DNA of 64,000 bases from CALODL01 sp942492115 (lineage in GTDB: Bacteria; Planctomycetota; Phycisphaerae; UBA1845; CAIVHJ01). Positions 8,987 through 19,200 of the stretch are shown in pieces; position 1 is the stretch's first letter; each line of letters starts with the position of its first letter. Position numbers and translations under genes: made by a program. The DNA lies in assembly GCA_942492115.1 (NCBI GenBank), contig CALODL010000021.1, positions 186,001 through 250,000 on the forward strand, in the 5' to 3' direction. A model generated the notes under the pieces. It was given only the letters and a program-made list of their open reading frames with translations. It searched no databases and was not told the DNA's origin.

Positions 8987-10855
8987 CTAGTCGGTGATGT
9001 AGACCTGGCCGTCGGTCGGAGCCAGATTCTGGATGGCATCCCATATCCGGGCGGTGGCCTGATCCAATTGCCCGCGATTCCTGGGATCACTGAATTCGGA
9101 CAGGTCTACCGGCGTACCGTAGCGAATCCTGGCACGATGCCGCGAGAAGAATGGCCTGAGCAGGCTGTCGTTGTAGTACACACCCGAGACATGCACGGGA
9201 ACGACCGTCGCGCCGCTGCGCAAAGCCAACAACGCCGCACCGTTCTGCAGGTCCGGTTCTTCATCAGGCCTGGTGATGCGTCCCTCGATGAACAGCCCAA
9301 TGGCTTTACCAGCGCGCAAGTGGCGCAACCCCTGGCGGATCGGGCCGAACTCTGCTTCGCCGCGCCGCACACGAATGCACTCGAGGTATTTGACCAGATG
9401 CCTGAACACGGGTGGGTCGGCGTATTCATCGGCGATGTAAAATCCGAACACGCGATTGGGACAGGTCGCGAACAAGAAACTCGGGTCCAGGCTGGAAGTG
9501 TGGTTGGACACCACCAGACACGGCCCATCGAGCGGAACCGTACAATAGCCATCGCGACGCAAGCGATACCAGAACTTGCACAACACCTCATTGAACCACC
9601 GCAACGTGGTGAACCACGCCTTGTATGGATAGCGCTGAATGTGGTGGCGCCACACGACGATCCCCATGATCGTCAACGTGCCCCCGAGAACGAAGAGGAT
9701 ATAGCCGATCATTGCGTCAAGGTTCGGGATGTTGACGATACCGAGAACGAACGTCGCCCCCACCATGCCGCACATGTTGGTCAGGTCCACGATACCGAAC
9801 ACACGCCCACGGGTACGGTTGGGCACGATGCGCTGCAGCAGCGTGTTGGCGCTGACCAGGATCCACACGCCACAACACCCCACGCCCACGGCCCAAATGC
9901 CGCCAAGCCAGGCCACCGGCGTCAGCGCGAACAGCATGATCATGATGCCGACACCGACCAGGCCGACCATAATGTTGTAATGCGCCCGCGAGCTTTCGGC
10001 GACGACAGTCAGCAACGCTGCCCCCAACAGCATGCCGGCACCAAGGGTCGCTTTGAACGGGCCCCACCATTCGGTCCCAAGGTCGTACCACTTGAATACG
10101 ACGGTTGTCATGATGCTGCTGAATGCTCCGGCAGCGGTCCAGAAGGTCGCCGTGAAAATGATCAACTGCCACACATGACGATGGGCTTTGATGTAAGCAA
10201 AGCCCTTGACGACATCCTCGAATACGGGCCTGCGGACGCTAGCCTGCTTGACGCGCTGCGGAAGAACACCGATGAACGCGACCAGGATGGCGCTGACCAG
10301 GAAAGTTCCCGCATCGGTAATGAAATTGAGCGTCGTGCTGATGACAGCCAGCCAACTGCCGACAATAAAACTGACGATGCTCGCAACGGGAGCCAACCCG
10401 CCCAGCACGCTGTTGGCCTGCGTCAAGTGCTCGTCATGCACGACCTGAGGAACGAGCGATAGCCGCGCGGGGTTGAAGAAGCAGGCAAACAAACCGAGGC
10501 CGAGAATCGGCATCATCATGGGCCAACCAGTCTTCTCGGGCAGAATCCCAACATAGACTGGCAGCGTAAGGCAGATCGCACACCGTGCCAGGTCGGCCAC
10601 GATCATGATCGCCCGGCGGGGCAGCCGATCGGCCAACGCTCCGGCAATCGGCCCCAGCAAGACGTAGGGCAGGAAGAAGAAGAACATGATCTGTGCACTG
10701 GCCCGCGTGGTATTTTCGCCCTCCTCGAGACCCATCTCCTTGATGATCGCGGCCTCGAGCAGATGATCACCAAATGCACTGATCGCGTAGGCCAACACCA
10801 GCAGGATAAAACTGCGATGACGCCATAAACTGACAGGGCGTTGGATCGTGGGCAT
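8987..10855 (-). CDS. MFS transporter fused to a 1-acylglycerol-3-phosphate O-acyltransferase
   Basis: A 622-residue membrane protein. Residues from about 10 to 410 are a multi-pass major facilitator domain resembling the lysophospholipid flippase LplT. Residues from about 430 on are a PlsC-type acyltransferase with the NHTSSLD form of the HxxxxD catalytic motif near 450 and FIEGRITRP, a divergent form of the FPEGTR block, near 521. In Gram-negative bacteria LplT works with Aas (acyltransferase plus acyl-ACP synthetase); here transport and acyltransfer are on one chain without the ligase. The likely role is uptake and re-acylation of lysophospholipids. It is the first gene of the minus-strand cluster and is divergent from the STAS gene. 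Confidence 0.85.
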   Translation of the reverse strand: MPTIQRPVSLWRHRSFILLVLAYAISAFGDHLLEAAIIKEMGLEEGENTTRASAQIMFFFFLPYVLLGPIAGALADRLPRRAIMIVADLARCAICLTLPVYVGILPEKTGWPMMMPILGLGLFACFFNPARLSLVPQVVHDEHLTQANSVLGGLAPVASIVSFIVGSWLAVISTTLNFITDAGTFLVSAILVAFIGVLPQRVKQASVRRPVFEDVVKGFAYIKAHRHVWQLIIFTATFWTAAGAFSSIMTTVVFKWYDLGTEWWGPFKATLGAGMLLGAALLTVVAESSRAHYNIMVGLVGVGIMIMLFALTPVAWLGGIWAVGVGCCGVWILVSANTLLQRIVPNRTRGRVFGIVDLTNMCGMVGATFVLGIVNIPNLDAMIGYILFVLGGTLTIMGIVVWRHHIQRYPYKAWFTTLRWFNEVLCKFWYRLRRDGYCTVPLDGPCLVVSNHTSSLDPSFLFATCPNRVFGFYIADEYADPPVFRHLVKYLECIRVRRGEAEFGPIRQGLRHLRAGKAIGLFIEGRITRPDEEPDLQNGAALLALRSGATVVPVHVSGVYYNDSLLRPFFSRHRARIRYGTPVDLSEFSDPRNRGQLDQATARIWDAIQNLAPTDGQVYITD

Positions 10856-10922
10856 GTTTGCGGTACCCGTTGACGCTCATCCTCATCCGGGCGACAATGA
10901 CGTCGGCCCCGGAGTTTATTCA

Positions 10923-11267
10923 ATGCAGAATTCAGTGACTGTTGCACCACTGCTCATCGACCTCGAGGCCGAGCCCGATGCAGTGCGCATTCATGTTATT
11001 AATCCCGAGACAGGCGTCCTCGAAGTCCCGCCGGCATTCGAAGATCACCTGCGCGAAGCCGTGGAGAGCCACTCCGCGCAATTGAAAGACAAGACTCTCT
11101 TACTCGAACTCGGCAACATTCCAGCCATGAGTTCACGCCAACTGGGCATGATTCTCACGATTCGTGAAGTCATGCTGCCGTTTGGCCGCTTACAGTTACA
11201 GAACGTCAGCACCAGTGTCAAACAGCTGATCCACATCACGGGCACAGATCGCCTGTTCGATCTCTAG
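10923..11267 (+). CDS. STAS-domain protein, anti-sigma factor antagonist-like
   Basis: A 114-residue protein started at the ATG at 10923, which has GGAG eight bases upstream; an in-frame start at 10848 would add 25 atypical residues. The segment ELGNIPAMSSRQLGMIL (about residues 64-80) matches the STAS motif around the phosphorylatable serine, with SS in place of the usual DS. STAS proteins of this size act as phospho-switches that sequester anti-sigma kinases or scaffold signalling complexes. No anti-sigma kinase is adjacent; the next gene, 23 bases on, is a lipoprotein. Confidence 0.65.
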   Translation: MQNSVTVAPLLIDLEAEPDAVRIHVINPETGVLEVPPAFEDHLREAVESHSAQLKDKTLLLELGNIPAMSSRQLGMILTIREVMLPFGRLQLQNVSTSVKQLIHITGTDRLFDL

Positions 11268-11290
11268 GCTGCCTATTGCGGGGTTGTCCG

Positions 11291-12343
11291 ATGACGCACA
11301 AACTGCTTGCCCTCGTCACTATCCTGATCTGCGGAGTCTGTGCCTGCCGCAAAGACGAGGCCCAGGACATCCCTATCGAATCCAAACCACTACCGCAGTC
11401 GGCGGAACCCGTCGAGACAGTCACGCCACCCGCAGCCCGACCGGTCGATATCGACGTCGCTCAGGATGCCCCCGAAACCCCCGGCTGGTTGCCGCGCCCT
11501 CGGGATATCGTCGGATGGCAGCGCACGGGCAACACGACACGCATCGACATGACCCGCTGGTCAGATGCACCCGCGGGGCTGGCGGCCGTTGCCGCCGCAT
11601 ACAACACGCGTTCAGCCCTCGAAGTTCGCTACTCCGCGCAATCGCCCGGGCCGACCGGCGTGGATGCGCGACTGATTCTCATTGCCACGGCCAGCCCGGC
11701 GGACGCCTATGGCATGCTGACCACGATGGTTCGCGGTGTCCCGGATCGTGCTGTCGGCACCGTGTCCGCCGCGCTCTCCGAAGACAATCGCTACGAAAGG
11801 TTCTGCTGGCAGGGATTGTATTATGTCCACGTGGTCGCCACCGGCGCACACGACCAGGCCAGGCAGGCGGCCACGGACAGGCTCATCGCAGCGGTGGTCG
11901 AACCGATCCCCAGTGCCGATTATCCCACGCTGCTGGCCTACATGCCGATCACACACCGCATGCCCGGGCGCACATGGATCGTCCGCCGCAGCCTCGGCGT
12001 CCTGCCGGAAGAGTTCCAGAGCGAAGTACTCCACCGCACCGCTCGCGAAACCAGCGAGGCACTCGGACTCAGCCCCGAGACTCTAACGGCTATCGTGGCC
12101 TATGAACCCGACCCCGAAGAATCACCCAACTATGTGTGGCTGACGCGCTACCCTACGGCCGGCCACGCCGCGCAAGCCATGGCGCGGTACAAGAGCACAC
12201 TCAACGTCATGAAACCGACCCCGCAGGTCATGATGCCCACGCCCGTCGGACGCTACCTGTGCGGAACCTGGACTGCAGGCCAGGAATCGATCCCGACCAT
12301 GATGATCCTCCCACAAATCCAGGATAAGCTGCCGAAAGAATAG
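11291..12343 (+). CDS. Lipoprotein of unknown function
   Basis: A 350-residue product started at ATG 11291 (MTHKLLALVT); an in-frame TTG at 11276 is less likely. The signal sequence ends in the lipobox-like GVCAC with the acylated Cys at residue 19. The mature chain begins with a Pro-rich linker (about residues 25-65), then an alpha/beta domain with no motif I recognise. It may form an operon with the upstream STAS gene. The stop codon is immediately followed by the first unit of the 210-bp tandem repeat. Confidence 0.7.
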   Translation: MTHKLLALVTILICGVCACRKDEAQDIPIESKPLPQSAEPVETVTPPAARPVDIDVAQDAPETPGWLPRPRDIVGWQRTGNTTRIDMTRWSDAPAGLAAVAAAYNTRSALEVRYSAQSPGPTGVDARLILIATASPADAYGMLTTMVRGVPDRAVGTVSAALSEDNRYERFCWQGLYYVHVVATGAHDQARQAATDRLIAAVVEPIPSADYPTLLAYMPITHRMPGRTWIVRRSLGVLPEEFQSEVLHRTARETSEALGLSPETLTAIVAYEPDPEESPNYVWLTRYPTAGHAAQAMARYKSTLNVMKPTPQVMMPTPVGRYLCGTWTAGQESIPTMMILPQIQDKLPKE

Positions 12344-13011
12344 ACGGCCGTCCCCCGAAGTTAAGTCTGACATCCGGGCCGCCACAGCGAGTAACAGCGT
12401 GCCATAGCAGACGGGGCAACTCACCCCGGAGAACACCACAAGCAATACAAAGATCATCCCCGCCCCGCGAGGATCCAACGGGGCAGAGCCCCTTGGTAGG
12501 GGGGCTCGGGGGACGACCGTCCCCCGAAGTTAAGTCTGATGTCCGGGCTCGGGGGACGACCGTCCCCCGAAGTTAAGTCTGATACCCGGGCGCCCCTGCG
12601 AGAATCAACCACGCCACAGCAGACGGGGCAACTCACCCCGGAGAACACCACAAGCAATACAAAGATCATCCCCGCCCCGCGGGGATCAACGGGGCAGAGC
12701 CCCTTGGCAGGGGCTCGGGGGACGGCCGTCCCCCCGAAGTTAAGTCTGATGTCTGGGCTCGGGGGACGACCGTCCCCCGAAGTTAAGTCTGATACCCGGG
12801 CGCCCCTGCGAGAATCAACCACGCCACAGCAGACGGGGCAACTCACCCCGGAGAACACCACAAGCAATACAAAGATCATCCCCGCCCCGCGGGGATCCAA
12901 CGGGGCAGAGCCCCTTGGCAGGGGCTCGGGGGACGGCCGTCCCCCGAAGTTAAGTCTGATGTCCGGGCTCGGGGGACGGCCGTCCCCCGAAGTTAAGTCT
13001 GATACCCGGCC
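12341..13011. repeat. Tandem repeat, 210-bp period, with hairpin-forming units
   Basis: The block CCCCCGAAGTTAAGTCTGA recurs seven times, starting near 12351, 12521, 12563, 12731, 12773, 12941 and 12983. It comes in pairs 42 bases apart that repeat every 210 bases, plus a partial first unit. Each is preceded by a palindrome of the type GGGGGACGGCCGTCCCCC. The rest of the unit contains a conserved segment ACTCACCCCGGAGAACACCA and a GC hairpin. The array fills the whole space between two convergent genes. Open frames across it on both strands are repeats of the same peptide and are not believed to be genes. Confidence 0.85.
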
Positions 13012-13012
13012 C

Positions 13013-15391
13013 TTACTTCACCTGCAGGGTCAGTGCGGGCCCGGTATCGATCGTGATCCGACCACGTGGTGCGGTGGGAATCAGGAAGGTGCGTTCGGTG
13101 CGCATGTCGCCGGCAAGCAGTTCCACGACGAAGGTCCCCCGCGCGTCAGCATCCACGCGATACACGTACGTCGCGAGGTAACCCGGCGCTACCGGAACTC
13201 CGGGCAGATCCGTACCGACCGCCAGCTGTGCCATCTCGATGTTGAACGCAGACCAATATGGCACAACGGTGGCAGATGCAGTCGCGCGCTGGCGGCGGTC
13301 GCGCAGCGGCGTGTCCTGCACAGCAGCACGCGCGGCCAGCACGCCTGGTTCCCGGACGACGATGTCAGTGAGTTGCAGGGTGCCCGACTGTCCACCGGAT
13401 ACGCCGAGATGCAGTTGATAACCTCGCAAATCCGTGAGTGGCGTTTCAAGGTACACGTCGACCTCGATCGTGTCACCACCACGAACCGCCTTGCGCGCAC
13501 TGCGCAGCGACGTACGAGCCGTACCCAGGTCGACAGGACTCGCCTCCCATTCCGGTGCGGGGCCACCCTCGCCGGGGCAACCACAGGGCGACGCGTGCCC
13601 GAAGGCCTGCAATGCGTGGAATGCATCGTGAGCGTCACAGACACCGTCGGGTTCGCACGAACCAAAAGCACCACCGGCGTCTACATTCCACGCAACCGGG
13701 GCGAGGTTTTCACACGGGTAGTCGGGGTTACCGAAAGCGTCCAGATCGGAGAAACAGTTCAAAGCATGGAAGCGGTCATTGGTATCGGCCGTACCATCCG
13801 GACCGCACAGACCGAATTGGCTACCCATATCGGCGAACACGATCGCAGACCCGACACACTGGTCGTAAGCGCACGCCCACCACGTACAGCCATTGTCTTC
13901 ATCGGCCTGGACACAATCACCCGCTGTTTCGCAAGTCAGGAAGCTTTGCAATTCGAACGCCCCCAGATCGATCGTGCCGTTGACCACGCGTGGATTGCCA
14001 TCGTGGTCGACCGAGATGTCCTCCGTCGTGTCCCCATCCCCATCGACATCAGGATCATCAGGAGGCACGGTCGTTGGATCGGCCTGATCGATACCCGGCG
14101 AAGTGGGGTGGAGCCGTGGATTGTCGTCGTCGGTCCCGGCCGTGCCGTCGGCGCCCATGGGGTCCATGAACACTGGCGTGTCGTCGACATTTCCGGTACC
14201 GCCGAGGGCACCGGTCAGGCCTTGAATCATCGATGAGTTGATCGAATCGATACTGAGTTCGACCTGCGCAGCCTCGGATTCATCGCCGGAGGTGCCGCTA
14301 TTGCCCCACAAAATACAATTGGACGCATTCACCCCCGAGGCAGACTCGGCGAAGATACCGCCCGTGGGATGATTGACAGACTCGTTATATACGATGGTGC
14401 AGTTGACGATGTCATACGTGCCTGCACCCAGCTTCAGTGCTCCGCCACGATCACCAGCACTGTTGCCAATGAACAGGCAATTGAACACCACGGCTTCGAC
14501 ATCCTGGAGCCCCACTCCGCCGGCCACGCAAGCCTCGCACATCGACACGTTGCCGCGAAACGACGTATTCAGAATCCACGCGGGTATCGTGCCCTGGTGC
14601 ACGCCGTGTACCGCAAGCCCTCCACTGTTGTTGGCGTAATTGTTCATGAAGCGGCATCCGATTACGCTCAATACCGTAAACTCGGCATGCATCCCGCCTC
14701 CGGAGGACACCGATAAATTGTCGGTCACATCGGTGTAGCGAACGTCGAGGTCCAGTGACACATTGCTGCTGATGGCCCCACCAAGCATCGCCGCGTTACT
14801 CGAAAACAGGCAATTGCCGATATAGTGCCGGCCGATCGTCATGTATATTCCACCACCGGACGAATTGGTGGCGTCATCGATGGCATGCCCGCCAATGATA
14901 TTGAACCCGTCGATGACCGCCGTGCCCTCCGCGGATGTGTGGCCGGTCACGACATGATGGCTGTTGTCGATGCGCGTCGGCTCATTCTCGAGTTGTGCAG
15001 GATTCGCGACCGGCACGTCGTCACCCGCAAGATCACCGACCAGACGCGTGTCGCTGTAGAGCCCGGCGCGCTGCCACAGGAAATCCTCGACACCGAAGAA
15101 ACCACCGTACAGCGTCACGTCGGCCTCGAGTTGAAACGTCGCCGTGCGATCCTGGGTGTAGCTGGATGTCTCGGGATCGTAATCCGGCCGGTATGAGCCG
15201 ATCGCCACCCAGATCTGGGTGCCGGGCTGGGCATTCTGCAGCGCGGACTGCAGTTCGACATAGGCGTTGGTCCAGCTGGTTCCATCGCCCGCCCCGGTGG
15301 CATCGTCGTCCACATAGACGATCTGGGCCTGCGCAGTCGCCGCCCACGACAGGATGAAGCCTCCCACGATCGGCAGGGCGTTGCGCATCAT
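13013..15391 (-). CDS. Secreted parallel beta-helix protein with C-terminal dockerin-like/cohesin-like module
   Basis: A 792-residue exported protein with GGAGG nine bases before the ATG and a signal peptide ending at AQAQ (residues 1-22). Residues from about 25 to 480 are a right-handed parallel beta-helix of the 'choice-of-anchor' type (GDGTSWTNAYVELQSAL, then GGGIYM and GGAISS rungs). The last 309 residues are the module shared with six other proteins here: header GCTWWACAYDQC, dockerin-like repeats TADTNDRFHALNCF and VCDAHDAFHALQAF, then the cohesin-like DLRGYQLHLGVSGG domain. The start of the helix resembles the lipoprotein at 60349-62859. Function is probably surface binding or enzymatic action on polysaccharide; no catalytic residues could be assigned. 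Confidence 0.75.
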   Translation of the reverse strand: MMRNALPIVGGFILSWAATAQAQIVYVDDDATGAGDGTSWTNAYVELQSALQNAQPGTQIWVAIGSYRPDYDPETSSYTQDRTATFQLEADVTLYGGFFGVEDFLWQRAGLYSDTRLVGDLAGDDVPVANPAQLENEPTRIDNSHHVVTGHTSAEGTAVIDGFNIIGGHAIDDATNSSGGGIYMTIGRHYIGNCLFSSNAAMLGGAISSNVSLDLDVRYTDVTDNLSVSSGGGMHAEFTVLSVIGCRFMNNYANNSGGLAVHGVHQGTIPAWILNTSFRGNVSMCEACVAGGVGLQDVEAVVFNCLFIGNSAGDRGGALKLGAGTYDIVNCTIVYNESVNHPTGGIFAESASGVNASNCILWGNSGTSGDESEAAQVELSIDSINSSMIQGLTGALGGTGNVDDTPVFMDPMGADGTAGTDDDNPRLHPTSPGIDQADPTTVPPDDPDVDGDGDTTEDISVDHDGNPRVVNGTIDLGAFELQSFLTCETAGDCVQADEDNGCTWWACAYDQCVGSAIVFADMGSQFGLCGPDGTADTNDRFHALNCFSDLDAFGNPDYPCENLAPVAWNVDAGGAFGSCEPDGVCDAHDAFHALQAFGHASPCGCPGEGGPAPEWEASPVDLGTARTSLRSARKAVRGGDTIEVDVYLETPLTDLRGYQLHLGVSGGQSGTLQLTDIVVREPGVLAARAAVQDTPLRDRRQRATASATVVPYWSAFNIEMAQLAVGTDLPGVPVAPGYLATYVYRVDADARGTFVVELLAGDMRTERTFLIPTAPRGRITIDTGPALTLQVK

Positions 15392-15699
15392 TGGATGATT
15401 CCTCCGAAGTGTTCCGACTCCTTGCCGGGGAAGGCCTGATCGGCTCGATGACGGTCTTTTATTTTATCACATGGGCCATGATCCGCCGTCGCACCGATTA
15501 CGTAACCCAGCCAGAAAGCTGCCAGTGTCCTGCGCGCACACCGCTAGCGTCGACGTGAATATATGTGCGGCAATAATTTGCGCTCATTTTTCGATGTGAG
15601 CGCTCTTCCATTGCCCCAGCGTCGTTCCGTAGAATGTATGCAGTGTTTGCGGCCCGATACCGACATCCGTTTTGATCGAATACAGGCGAACCTCAGGTC
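15392..15699. other. Divergent intergenic region with a 7-bp inverted repeat at 15580-15603
   Basis: These 308 bases separate the beta-helix gene (minus) from the sigma/kinase operon (plus) and hold no gene I can see. GCGCTCA at 15580-15586 and TGAGCGC at 15597-15603 are perfect inverted repeats with a 10-base spacer, about 100 bases before the sigma gene start. That is the layout of a dimeric regulator site or a small hairpin. Confidence 0.4.
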
Positions 15700-16260
15700 A
15701 TGGCCACCGAGAAGGACAAACCTCAGGCCAAGCGCTCAGCCTCGACGGACGACTACCTGCCTCAGGTCTACGACGAGCTGCGGGCCATCGCAGCGCGGTA
15801 CCTGCGCCGGGAACGTGCCGGTCACACCCTGCAGGCCACCGCCCTCGTACATGAGTGCATCTTGAAGTTCTCCAACGGCGCGGATGTGTGTTGGGAGAAT
15901 CGGGCCCACTTCCTGCGTACGGCGGCACGGGCAATCCGTCAGGTACTCGTGGATCACGCCATTGCCCATCGGCGCATCAAGCGCGGTGGCGACCGCAAAC
16001 GCCTGCCGCTCGACGAGGACTCTCTTGCTGATGCCCAGCGCGACCCCAATCTCGTCGAGCTCGATGATGCTCTTGACCGCCTGGCCGAGATCGACCCACG
16101 TAAAGCCAGGGTCGTCGAATTGCGCTTCTTCGGTGGCCTGACCAACGACGAGACCGCGCAGGTGCTGGCGTTGTCCGCCCGTACGGTCGAACGCGACTGG
16201 CGCCTGGCCCGAGCCTGGTTGCATAAAGAGATCGCCAAGGACGACGGTCATGAGCACTGA
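15700..16260 (+). CDS. ECF-like sigma factor of the kinase-associated planctomycete/acidobacterial class
   Basis: A 186-residue sigma factor. The pattern LPQVYDELRAIAARYLRRER, HTLQATALVHE, NRAHFLRTAARAIRQVLVDHA and VVELRFFGGLTNDETAQVL is that of the class commonly found next to Ser/Thr kinases in Planctomycetes and Acidobacteria. Region 4 ends with SARTVERDWRLARAWL. The stop codon lies 11 bases inside the kinase gene, so the two are translationally coupled. By analogy the kinase is expected to control this sigma factor, probably by phosphorylation. Confidence 0.9.
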   Translation: MATEKDKPQAKRSASTDDYLPQVYDELRAIAARYLRRERAGHTLQATALVHECILKFSNGADVCWENRAHFLRTAARAIRQVLVDHAIAHRRIKRGGDRKRLPLDEDSLADAQRDPNLVELDDALDRLAEIDPRKARVVELRFFGGLTNDETAQVLALSARTVERDWRLARAWLHKEIAKDDGHEH

Positions 16261-19200
16261 ACACTGGAAACAAGTCGAGCAACTGTTTCACACCGCGTGC
16301 GGTCTGCCGGCAACTCAGCGTCAGAACTTCCTGAGCAAGGCCTGCCCGGACGATGCACTGCGCGCGGAAGTCCAGGAACTCCTCGACCATGAGGAAAAGC
16401 CACTCGAATTGACTGACCATGACGGCGCATCGAGTATTTCCGATCTACTCGACGAGTACAAACCGAGCGTATTTCCGACGCGGGCCATCGGTCCCTATCG
16501 TATCGAGCGGCAGATCGGCCTCGGCGGCATGGGCATCGTCTACCTGGCTTCGGACGACGAGGGCCGCCGCGTGGCCATCAAGCTCATTCGCCGCGGCCTC
16601 GTCTTTCCCCAAGGCCTCCAGACGCCCAATGACCGTGGCGTCTTGACGCGCTTCCACAACGAGCACCGTGTCCTTGAACGTCTTGACCATCCGTACATCG
16701 CCAAGCTGCTCGACGGCGGCACGACCGAGGATCATCTGCCTTACCTCGTGATGGAGTACATCGACGGTGTCCCGATTGATCGCTACTGCGACGAGCACAT
16801 GCTCGACACGAGCGCGCGGCTGCGGTTGTTTCGCAAAGTGTGCGCCGCCGTGCACTACGCACACCAGAACCTCGTCGTCCACGGTGATCTCAAGCCGCAC
16901 AATATCCTGATTGCCTCGGATGGCGCGCCCAAACTGCTGGACTTCGGCATTGCCAAACTGCTCGATGACTCGGCAGGCGGCACGACGGCCACCACGGTCC
17001 GCCCGATGACGCCGGAGTACGCCAGCCCCGAGCAAGTTCGTGGTATGAGATTGACCACCTCAACGGATGTGTACGCACTCGGGATCGTTTTGTGTGAGCT
17101 GCTCAGTGGCCATCGTCCCTATCGGGTCGAGCGCCGGGCACGGCATGAAATCGAGCGGGCCATTTGCGAGCAGGAACCCGAGAAACCCAGTACCGCCGTC
17201 GGGCGAATCGAGGACAAGCCGGAATCCGACGGCACCGTCTCGACGCTGACTCCGGAAATGGTCAGCTATGCGCGCAACAGCCAACCCGAACGGCTGCGCC
17301 GGGAACTGGCTGGTGATCTGGACACGATCGTATTGATGGCCTTGCGCAAGGAACCGCATCGGCGCTACGCATCGGCCCAGCAGCTGTCCGAAGATATTCG
17401 GCGTTACCTGCTGGGCATGACCGTCGTTGCCCAACATGACACCTTTGCCTACCGTGCAACCAAGTTCGTCCGCCGACATCGCATCCCGGTCGCGGCTGCA
17501 GTCGCCATCGCACTGAGCCTTGTCGGCGGCATCACGGCTGCGTCGATCAATGCGCGTGATGCTCAGCGCGCGGAGAGACGTGCGCTGCAGTCCGCCGCCG
17601 AAGAAACCTTGGCGCGGGTCGCCGCTGCACGCGCGGCCGAGAAAGCGCGCCAGGTCACGGCATTCCTGCGTAACATGTTGTCCGCTGTACAACCCCAGGA
17701 ACGGGGCCACCGAGTCACTGTCGTGGAAGTCCTCGATCGGGCCAGTCAGCGTGTGGACCGTGATTTTGCCGACCAACCGCTCGTCGCTGCGGCGTTGCAC
17801 GAAACGCTTGGCGATGCCTATCGAGCCATCGGGACGATTGATCGTTCGACGCCCCATCTCGAACGGGCCGTCGAACTGTATCGGGCAATCGAGGACGGGA
17901 GCCCGGATGTCGCCCGGGCCACGATGCTGCATGCATTGAGCTTGAAGGACGCCGGACACTACACCGACGCACAGGCCCAACTGAACGTTGCCCTGCGTTT
18001 GTTCGAGGCCCAGGGCAACCAGGCTGAATGGGGCGCGTGCAAGAGCAACATGGGCCAAGTTCAGTTCCTGCAGGGCCAACTCGTTGCGGCGGAACGAAGC
18101 CACACCGCAGCACTGACCATCCTGCGGGCGGCGAATCACCCGGTGAACCTGGCGGCGTGCCTGGGCAACCTTGCCAACGTCGAACTCGAAGCCGGGCAGT
18201 ACAAGAACGCCGAGACCCATCTGCGCGAAGCGATCCAGATCATCCAAGCGTTGCCGGTCGAGGACCACCCGCACGCTGCCGTTCTCGACATGAATCGGCT
18301 GAGCCTCGAGCTGATGCGTAAAGGTGAGTACGGTAGCGCCTCGGATACTCAGCGTACCGCTCTGGGCATTATGAAGAATGTGTTTGGCGAGAACCATCCC
18401 GACGTTGCCGTGGCAGTCAGCAACCTCGCTGTCATGCTGGAGAAACTTGGCAACTATCCCGAGGCTCTCGAGCTCAATCGTCAGGCACTCGGGTTTGCCC
18501 GCACTCGGTTGGGGCCCGAACATCCCAAGGTCGCATTGCGCCTCAACAACCTGGCCATGGCGTTATACCGCCAGGGCCTGTACGTCGAAGCTGAGGCGCG
18601 CATCCGTGAAGCACTCGCCCTCAAAGAACAGATTCATGGGGCCAATCACTGGCAGGTTGCTGTCAGCCAGAGTGTCCTGGGTCGCATTCGCCATGCTCGC
18701 GGTGACCACGCGGACGCCGAAAAGCAATATCGCCGGGCACTCGAGCTGGCTGCCCAGGTCATGCCACCGGGCCACCTCTTCCCCACGGCAGTGACCCTCC
18801 GTCTAGGCATGGTCCTGAGTGAAACAGGACAACACGACGAAGGCGGGAAGCGCATTCGCCAGGGTCTCGAGGGTCGACGATCTGCGTTGTCGCCGCCGCA
18901 TCCGGATATCGCTGAAGCCCTGTGGGCACTTGGTGTTCATCAGGCCCGCATCGGCCAGTTGGAGGACGCAGCACGCAACATCCGAGACGGTATCACCATG
19001 GACCTCGCGCGTCTCCCGGCCGACCATCCCGACGTCGCGCGCGGGCAATTGGCCCTGGGCGCTGTCCTGCTGACATCCGGCACCCCGACCGAGGCCGAAA
19101 CGATGATGACCACGGGATGTTCATCCTACATCGAGCGCCTGGGAATCGAACATCCGGCAAGCCAGTCATGTTGTACCCAGGTGGCCGAGTTGTATGACCA

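Noticed and set aside
9068..10462. 464-codon open frame on the plus strand
   Set aside because: It is antisense to the MFS-acyltransferase gene, gives a His/Gln/Arg-rich product without domains, and arises from high GC in third codon positions.
12341..13011. CRISPR array in the 210-bp repeats
   Set aside because: The intervening sequence is itself repeated, so there are no unique spacers.
12539..14236. 565-codon open frame on the plus strand
   Set aside because: It crosses the 210-bp tandem repeat and then runs antisense to the beta-helix gene; the first part is a repeated peptide and the rest has no signal or domain.
17060..18523. 487-codon frame on the minus strand
   Set aside because: Antisense to the kinase-TPR gene, whose motifs are all in the other frame.
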